Below, one piece after another: positions 59,050-64,000 of a stretch of DNA of 64,000 nucleotides. Within the stretch, counting starts at the first letter, position 1; the number at the start of each line of letters is the position of its first letter. Source of the stretch: Streptomyces lydicus (GTDB lineage: Bacteria; Actinomycetota; Actinomycetes; Streptomycetales; Streptomycetaceae). The stretch spans positions 17,338-81,337 of the forward strand of contig NZ_JNZA01000033.1 of assembly GCF_000717345.1 (NCBI RefSeq), in the 5' to 3' direction. The translations under genes were made by a program, and so were the position numbers. Under the pieces are notes generated by a model. The model did not search any database. It was given only the letters and a program-made list of their open reading frames with translations, and had not been told where the DNA came from.

Positions 59050-60750
59050 TCACAGGGCCGCGATGCGGGCGTACCGGCCCGCCACGCGGAGGTCGGCCTC
59101 GATGGCGGTGGCGGCGTCACGCAGTGCCGGGAGGATCGTGGCGCGGGCCTCTTCCGGGGTGCAACGGCCCGCGTGCGTCGAGACGTTGACGGCGGAGACC
59201 ACCCGGCCGGTGCGGTCGTGGACGGGGACGGCCAGGGAGCGCAGGCCCTCCTCCAGTTCCTCGTCGACGAGCGCGTAGCCGTCGGCGCGGACCTGCTCCA
59301 GGATCGCGCCGAGCCGCTCCGGGTCGGTCACGGTGTGCCGGGTCAGCCGGGTGAGGGCGGTGCGGGCCAGGCGTCCGGAGCGTTCGGCGGGCGGCAGGCC
59401 GGCGAGGAGGACGCGGCCCATGGACGTCGGGTACGCCGGGAAGCGGGTGCCCAGGGTGATGTTGACGCTCATGATGCGCACGGTGGGGACCCGGGCGACG
59501 TACTGGATCTCGTCGCCGGACAGCACCGCCATCGAGGCGGAGTCGTGCACCCGCTCGACCAGCGCGGCGAGGTGCGGCTGGGCGATGGCGGGCAGCGTCA
59601 GGCCCGACAGGTGCGCGAAGCCCAGCTCCAGCACCTTCGGTGTCAGCCGGAAGAGCTTGCCGTCGGTGGTGAGGTAGCCGAGGTGCGCCAGCGTGATCAG
59701 GGCCCGGCGGGCGGTGGCGCGCGCCAGGCCGGTGGCCTCCGCCACGGCGCTGAGCGGGAGTTCGGCACGGCCGGTACCGAACGCGGTGAGCGTGAGCAGC
59801 CCGCGGGCCAGCGACTCGACGAACTCCGGCCCGAGTTCCTGCTTGGAGGCGCGCATCCAGGTGGCGTGCGGCGGGTGGCCCGGGGGTGTGTCGGAAGCGG
59901 GGGCGGGCGGGCCGCCCCGGGGCGCGGCGAGGGCGTCCGTCATCGCCGCGACCGTCTCGCGGAGCCGGGGGAGTACCGCGTCGGGCAGCTCCGCCGCGCT
60001 CAGCCGGCTGGTGTGGCTGACGACGCTGAGCGCGCAGACCGTGCGGCCCGCGGCGTCCCGGACCGGCACCGCGACGGCGACCAGCCCCGGTTCGATGAGC
60101 TGGTCATCGAGGGACCAGCCGGCGGTGCGGGCGGCGGCCACCCGCGCCTCGAAGCCGGCGGCCGCGCCGGCCGTGTCGTCGTCGGCGGACCGCGGCGGTA
60201 CGGCGGGGAAGCCGGCGTCCGTCGGATCGGCCGCCCGGCGCGACCGCCAGCGCCGCCAGTCCGCCGCCGTCCAGGCGTCCGCGAACAGCGCGCCGGGCGC
60301 GCCCCGTTCGGCGGGCAGCAGATCGCCGATGCGGAAGGCGAGCGACATCGCGCGGCGCCGGGTCGCCTGGTGCACGAAGCGGACGCCGTCGCCGTCGGGC
60401 ACCGCGAGCGAGACCGACTCGTCCAGCTCGTCGGCCAGCCGGTCGGCGAGCGGGCCGAGCCGGTCGGGGAGTTCGGACGCGGCGAGGTAGGCGTTGCCGA
60501 GCTCCAGCAGCCGCGGCGCCGGCACCGCGTCGCGGCCCTCGATCCGTACGTAGCCCAGCCGGGCCAGGGTGCTCAGCACGCGGTCCACGGTGGAGCGGGC
60601 CAGGCCGGTGGTGCGCACCAGGTCGCCGACCGGCCGGCGGCCGGCGCCGGCCGCCAGCTGCCGCAGCACGGACAGGCCGCGCATCAGCGGGCCCACCGCC
60701 TCCGGCGGCGGCGCCGGCGACGCGGGAGCGGTGGGGGCGGGGTGGGTCAT
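59050..60750 (-). CDS. pcaR: Double IclR-type regulator (PcaR-like)
   Basis: A 566-aa protein made of two complete IclR units. Unit 1 (about 15-270) has an HTH at PVGDLVRTTGLARSTVDRVL and an effector domain with SVSLAVPDGDGVRFVHQATR. Unit 2 (about 305-560) has LPLSAVAEATGLARATARRA and IQYVARVPTVRIMSVNITLG with GTRFPAYPTSMGRVLLAGLP. Unit 2 is the PcaR/PobR-like half. The ATG at 60750 has GGAGAG close by. Divergent from pcaIJ, it probably controls that operon, itself and the MFS gene through GAACTTTMGTTC sites. Confidence 0.9.
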   Translation of the reverse strand: MTHPAPTAPASPAPPPEAVGPLMRGLSVLRQLAAGAGRRPVGDLVRTTGLARSTVDRVLSTLARLGYVRIEGRDAVPAPRLLELGNAYLAASELPDRLGPLADRLADELDESVSLAVPDGDGVRFVHQATRRRAMSLAFRIGDLLPAERGAPGALFADAWTAADWRRWRSRRAADPTDAGFPAVPPRSADDDTAGAAAGFEARVAAARTAGWSLDDQLIEPGLVAVAVPVRDAAGRTVCALSVVSHTSRLSAAELPDAVLPRLRETVAAMTDALAAPRGGPPAPASDTPPGHPPHATWMRASKQELGPEFVESLARGLLTLTAFGTGRAELPLSAVAEATGLARATARRALITLAHLGYLTTDGKLFRLTPKVLELGFAHLSGLTLPAIAQPHLAALVERVHDSASMAVLSGDEIQYVARVPTVRIMSVNITLGTRFPAYPTSMGRVLLAGLPPAERSGRLARTALTRLTRHTVTDPERLGAILEQVRADGYALVDEELEEGLRSLAVPVHDRTGRVVSAVNVSTHAGRCTPEEARATILPALRDAATAIEADLRVAGRYARIAAL

Positions 60751-60799
60751 GGCCTCTCCATCGTGCGGTGATCTCGTCGGAACCGTACCCGGCGCACCG

Positions 60800-60829
60800 T
60801 TGACAGGGCCCGGGTCGGGGGCCAAACTC
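60800..60829 (+). promoter_or_regulatory. Promoter of the pcaIJF operon
   Basis: TTGACA at 60800-60805 with a weak -10 AAACTC at 60824-60829 (18-bp spacer). The operator starts 45 bp after the -35. Confidence 0.55.
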
Positions 60830-60844
60830 GGAGCGCGCAAGGAT

Positions 60845-60856
60845 GAACTTTAGTTC
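60845..60856. promoter_or_regulatory. PcaR-type operator at pcaIJ
   Basis: GAACTTTAGTTC, extended palindrome TGAACT-TT-AGTTCA (60844-60857), followed by a half-site-like GCGAAC at 60862-60867. It lies between the two divergent promoters. Confidence 0.75.
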
Positions 60857-60938
60857 ACTGAGCGAACGGCAGGTAGTTGCGGGCCGACCGCACGGACGAG
60901 CCGGCGCGTACGAGGCAGGACGACCCGAGGGCGAGGAC

Positions 60939-62669
60939 ATGGCCGCTATCCGTTCCCTGCGAGACGCCGTCGCGGAGCTGATCCACGACGGCGACACCGT
61001 GGCGCTGGAGGGGTTCACCCACCTCATCCCGTTCGCGGCGGCGCACGAGATCATCCGGCAGGGCCGCACGGACCTCACGCTCGCCCGGATGACGCCGGAC
61101 GTGGTCTACGACCAGCTGATCGGCGCCGGCGCGGCCCGCAAACTGGTCTTCTCCTGGGGCGGCAATCCGGGCGTCGGCTCGCTGCACCGCTTCCGGGACG
61201 CGGTGGAGAACGGCTGGCCGGCCCCGCTGGAGATCGACGAACACAGCCACGCCGGAATGGCCAACCGCTACGCGGCGGGCGCGGCCAAGCTCCCCTTCGC
61301 GGTGCTGCGCGGCTACCGCGGCAGCGACATACCGGCCCGTACGTCCACCGTCGCCACCGTCACCTGCCCCTTCACCGGTGAGGAACTGGCCGCCGTCGCC
61401 GCGCTCAACCCGGACGTCACGGTCATCCACGCACAGCAGGCCGACAAGGACGGCAACGTGCAGCTGTGGGGCCTGACGGGGGTGCAGAAGGAGGCGGCGC
61501 TCGCCGCCCGCCGGGTGCTGGTCACCGTCGAGGAAGTCGTCGACGGGGCGCTGGAGCCGCGGCCCGGCGCGGTCGTGCTGCCCGGCTGGGTCGTGGACGC
61601 GGTCGCCGTCGTGCCCGGCGGTGCCCACCCCTCGTACGCGGCCGGCTATTCGGTCCGCGACAACGCCTTCTACCGGCAGTGGGACGGCATCGCGCGGGAC
61701 CGCGCGGCGTTCGGGCGGTGGCTTGCGGAGAGCGTACGGGGGGAGGGGCGAGCGGAACCGGACGCGGCGCGGGAGCCGGCCCCGGCGCACGAGCCGGCCG
61801 GGATGTCCCGGGCCCGCGCCACCGCCGCCCCCGCGTTCACCGGCGCCCCCGCCCCCCGCTGCACCCCCGACGAGCTCATGGAGGTCAACGCCGCCCGCGC
61901 GCTGGCCGGTGCCCGCACCTGCTTCGTCGGCATCGGGCTCCCCAGCACGGCCGCCAACCTCGCCCGCCGCACCGTCAATCCGGACCTGGTGCTGATCTAC
62001 GAATCCGGCACCATCGGCTCCAAGCCGACCCGGCTGCCGCTGTCCATCGGGGACGGCGAACTCGCCGACACCGCCGACTCCCTGGTGTCCGTGCCGGAGA
62101 TGTTCAACTACTGGCTTCAGGGCGGCCGGATCGACGTCGGCTTCCTCGGCGCCGCACAGGTCGACCGGTTCGCCAACATCAACACCACCGTCGTCCGCCG
62201 CGGCCCCGGCAGGCCCGAGGGGCGGCTCCCCGGGGCCGGCGGCGCGCCCGAGATCGCCGCCAACTGCGGCCGGGTCCTGATGGTGCTGCGGCACAGCCGC
62301 CGCAACTTCGTCGACGCGCTGGACTTCGTGACCACCCTCGGCCACGGCAGTGGCCCCCGGGACCGCGCGGCGCTCGGCCTGCCCGGCGCCGGCCCCACCG
62401 CGGTCATCACCGACCTCGGGGTACTGCGCCCCGACCCCGGCACCGCGGAACTCGTCCTGACCGAACTCCACCCCGGAGTGACGGTCGATCAGGTACGGGC
62501 GGCCACCGGCTGGGAGCTCAAGGTGGCCGGCCGGCCGGGCGTCACGGCCCCGCCCACCGACGACGAACTCGCCGCCCTGCGCGCCCTGAAGGCCGCCACC
62601 GGCCAGGCGACCCCCGTACCCGCCGCGCCCCAGGGCGCCCGCCCCCGGAAGGACACCGCAGCCCCGTGA
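60939..62669 (+). CDS. pcaIJ: Fused 3-oxoadipate CoA-transferase, alpha plus beta subunits (PcaI-PcaJ)
   Basis: A 576-aa single protein. Residues 1-265 are the alpha subunit of the CatI/glutaconate-transferase type (DGDTVALEGFTHLIPFAAAH, KLVFSWGGNPGVGSLHRFRD, LPFAVLRGYRGSD). Residues about 268-308 are an Ala/Pro/Glu-rich linker. Residues 309-560 are the beta subunit with LVLIYESGTIGS, where Glu355 is the predicted catalytic residue forming the acyl-CoA thioester. Alpha and beta are normally separate genes; no stop or internal ribosome-binding site is seen here. It activates 3-oxoadipate with succinyl-CoA for PcaF. Confidence 0.9.
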   Translation: MAAIRSLRDAVAELIHDGDTVALEGFTHLIPFAAAHEIIRQGRTDLTLARMTPDVVYDQLIGAGAARKLVFSWGGNPGVGSLHRFRDAVENGWPAPLEIDEHSHAGMANRYAAGAAKLPFAVLRGYRGSDIPARTSTVATVTCPFTGEELAAVAALNPDVTVIHAQQADKDGNVQLWGLTGVQKEAALAARRVLVTVEEVVDGALEPRPGAVVLPGWVVDAVAVVPGGAHPSYAAGYSVRDNAFYRQWDGIARDRAAFGRWLAESVRGEGRAEPDAAREPAPAHEPAGMSRARATAAPAFTGAPAPRCTPDELMEVNAARALAGARTCFVGIGLPSTAANLARRTVNPDLVLIYESGTIGSKPTRLPLSIGDGELADTADSLVSVPEMFNYWLQGGRIDVGFLGAAQVDRFANINTTVVRRGPGRPEGRLPGAGGAPEIAANCGRVLMVLRHSRRNFVDALDFVTTLGHGSGPRDRAALGLPGAGPTAVITDLGVLRPDPGTAELVLTELHPGVTVDQVRAATGWELKVAGRPGVTAPPTDDELAALRALKAATGQATPVPAAPQGARPRKDTAAP

Positions 62670-63892
62670 TCACCGACCGCCCCCGGGACGTGTACGTCGT
62701 CGACGCCGTCCGCACCCCGATCGGCAAATACGGCGGCGCGCTGTCCGGCGTCCGCCCCGACGACCTCGCCGCTCACGTCGTCAAGGCCCTGGTGGACCGC
62801 GCACCGGGCCTGGACCCGGCCACGATCGACGACGTCCACCTCGGCAACGCCAATGGGGCGGGCGAGGAGAACCGCAACGTGGCCCGGATGGCGGTGTTGC
62901 TCGCCGGGCTGCCGGTGACCGTGCCCGGCGTCACCGTCAACCGCCTGTGCGGCTCCGGGATGGAGGCCGTCATCCAGGCCGCCAGGGCCGTCGCGCTGGG
63001 CGACGCCTCGGTGGTCGTGGCCGGCGGCGTGGAATCGATGAGCCGGGCGCCCTGGGTGCTGCCCAAGCCCGAACGGGCCTTCCCCGCCGGCCCGCAGACC
63101 CTGCACTCCACCACCCTCGGCTGGCGGCTGACCAATCCCCGGATGCCGGACGCGTGGACGGTCGCGCTGGGCGAGGGCGCGGAGCTGATCGCCGACCGCT
63201 ACCGCCTCACCCGCGAGCAGCAGGACGCCTACGCGCTGGCCAGCCACCGGAAGGCGGCACGGGCCTGGCAGGACGGCGCCTTCGACGCGGAGGCCGTGCC
63301 GTACGGCACGGACGGCGCGCGGGGCGGCGACGGCGCCGACGGGACACCCGTGCGCGACGAGTGCGTGCGCGCCGACACCTCGCTCCGGGCGCTGGCCGCG
63401 CTGCGGCCGGTCTTCCGCGCGGACGGGGGCACGGTCACCGCCGGCAACTCCTCGCCGCTCAACGACGGTGCGGCCGCCCTGCTCCTGATGGACGAGGCGG
63501 GCCTGCGCTCCTCGGGGTGCGCACCGCTCGCCCGGATCCGCAGCAGCGCGGTCACCGGCATCGAGCCGCAGCTCTTCGGGCTCGGCCCGGTCGAGGCGGC
63601 CCGGCGGGCCCTCGCGAAGGCCGGCCGCGGCCTCGACGCGCTGCACACCGTCGAACTGAACGAGGCGTTCGCCGCCCAGGCCCTCGGCTGCCTGGCCGGC
63701 TGGCCCGAACTCGACCCCGCCCTGGTCAACCCGCACGGCGGCGCCCTCGCCCTCGGCCACCCGCTGGGCGCGTCCGGAGCCCGGATCGTGGGCGCGGTCG
63801 CCCACCGGCTGGCGGCCGCCGGCTCCGGCACGGGGCTCGCGACGCTCTGCATCGGCGTGGGGCAGGGCCTGGCCGTCGTCCTCGAACGCTAG
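62666..63892 (+). CDS. pcaF: 3-oxoadipyl-CoA thiolase (PcaF)
   Basis: A 408-aa thiolase. It has VNRLCGSGMEAVIQAARAVA (nucleophile Cys), GGVESMSRAPWVLPKPERAF (typical of beta-ketoadipyl-CoA thiolases), NPHGGALALGHPLGASGARI (His) and TLCIGVGQGLAVV (second Cys). The GTG start overlaps the CoA-transferase TGA. It cleaves 3-oxoadipyl-CoA into succinyl-CoA and acetyl-CoA, the last step of the pathway. A short Gly/Asp-rich insertion (GTDGARGGDGADGTP) lies near residue 215. Confidence 0.93.
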   Translation: MITDRPRDVYVVDAVRTPIGKYGGALSGVRPDDLAAHVVKALVDRAPGLDPATIDDVHLGNANGAGEENRNVARMAVLLAGLPVTVPGVTVNRLCGSGMEAVIQAARAVALGDASVVVAGGVESMSRAPWVLPKPERAFPAGPQTLHSTTLGWRLTNPRMPDAWTVALGEGAELIADRYRLTREQQDAYALASHRKAARAWQDGAFDAEAVPYGTDGARGGDGADGTPVRDECVRADTSLRALAALRPVFRADGGTVTAGNSSPLNDGAAALLLMDEAGLRSSGCAPLARIRSSAVTGIEPQLFGLGPVEAARRALAKAGRGLDALHTVELNEAFAAQALGCLAGWPELDPALVNPHGGALALGHPLGASGARIVGAVAHRLAAAGSGTGLATLCIGVGQGLAVVLER

Positions 63893-63945
63893 GCCGCGCC
63901 CTCCCCGGACCCGCCCGACCACCACCGCAAAGGAAGACGGCCGCC

Positions 63946-64000
63946 ATGACCCGCACCCCGCCCCCCCCCGCCCCGCCGGCCTTCGTGCCCGGTGCCCCGC
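63946..64000 (+). CDS. Start of the next pca-operon gene (cut by window end)
   Basis: ATG 63946 follows AAAGGAAG and reads MTRTPPPPAPPAFVPGAP to the edge. Only 18 residues are visible, Pro-rich. By position a ring-cleavage gene such as pcaH is possible, but the sequence does not show it. A run of nine C lies in codons 5-8. Confidence 0.5.
   Translation, partial: MTRTPPPPAPPAFVPGAP

Overview
The window is high-GC actinobacterial DNA, most likely from the chromosome of a Streptomyces. The evidence is GC-rich third codon positions, frequent GTG starts, 4-bp start/stop overlaps, an AfsR/SARP regulator, a SAV2148-type HEPN protein, DUF1707, F420-type oxidoreductases and rare TTA (bldA) codons. 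No rRNA, tRNA, CRISPR array, insertion sequence or prophage was recognised.

Layout. (1) 0-13.4 kb: the end of a CocE-type hydrolase, a PfpI-like protein, then a trehalose/glycogen set on the minus strand (treZ, treY, glgX). These three are interleaved with a DUF1707-FHA protein, a TetM/OtrA-family ribosomal protection GTPase, a dihydrolipoyl dehydrogenase and a LysR regulator. (2) 13.5-22.4 kb: a secreted pair including a copper-amine-oxidase-like protein with an altered cofactor motif, the HEPN protein, a large AfsR-type regulator, an SDR, and a DEDDh exonuclease behind a PafBC-like damage promoter and a coupled 35-codon leader ORF. (3) 22.4-28.3 kb: an aminoglycoside-phosphotransferase-fold protein, a sugar ABC importer without its own ATPase, and a secreted subtilase. 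(4) 28.3-34.3 kb is accessory-like: a TetR/MFS efflux pair with a double operator, a TTA-containing GT2 glycosyltransferase preceded by a putative membrane micropeptide, a TTA-containing FAD monooxygenase and its PadR regulator.

(5) 34.6-37.5 kb: a LacI regulator divergent from a GH13 alpha-glucosidase, with two matching operators between them. (6) 37.5-47.2 kb: one long minus-strand sulfur-assimilation array running leader peptide, sulfite reductase, zinc-ribbon protein, cysH, cysC, cysD, cysN, a second Cys-ending micro-ORF, ssuA, ssuB, ssuC and a sirohydrochlorin chelatase. It covers sulfate activation, APS and sulfite reduction, siroheme supply and sulfonate uptake. (7) 47.3-54.6 kb: a GNAT, a class F sortase, a compact RsbQ / PAS-PP2C / STAS signalling operon, an LLM oxidoreductase, a GAF-winged-helix regulator and a P-loop-less adenylate-kinase-like protein. 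(8) 54.7-64 kb: an AidB-like acyl-CoA dehydrogenase and a BrkB protein, then a beta-ketoadipate (aromatic acid) region: AAHS-type MFS importer, double IclR regulator, fused PcaI-PcaJ, PcaF and the start of another gene.

The most noteworthy signals are regulatory: a possible second cysteine-sensing leader inside the cys/ssu operon, a PafBC-type promoter driving a leader ORF plus exonuclease, and an identical promoter-operator arrangement in front of the aromatic-acid importer and the pca operon. The RsbQ-RsbP-STAS tricistron, two bldA-type TTA genes and several micro-ORFs that standard annotation would miss are also worth attention.
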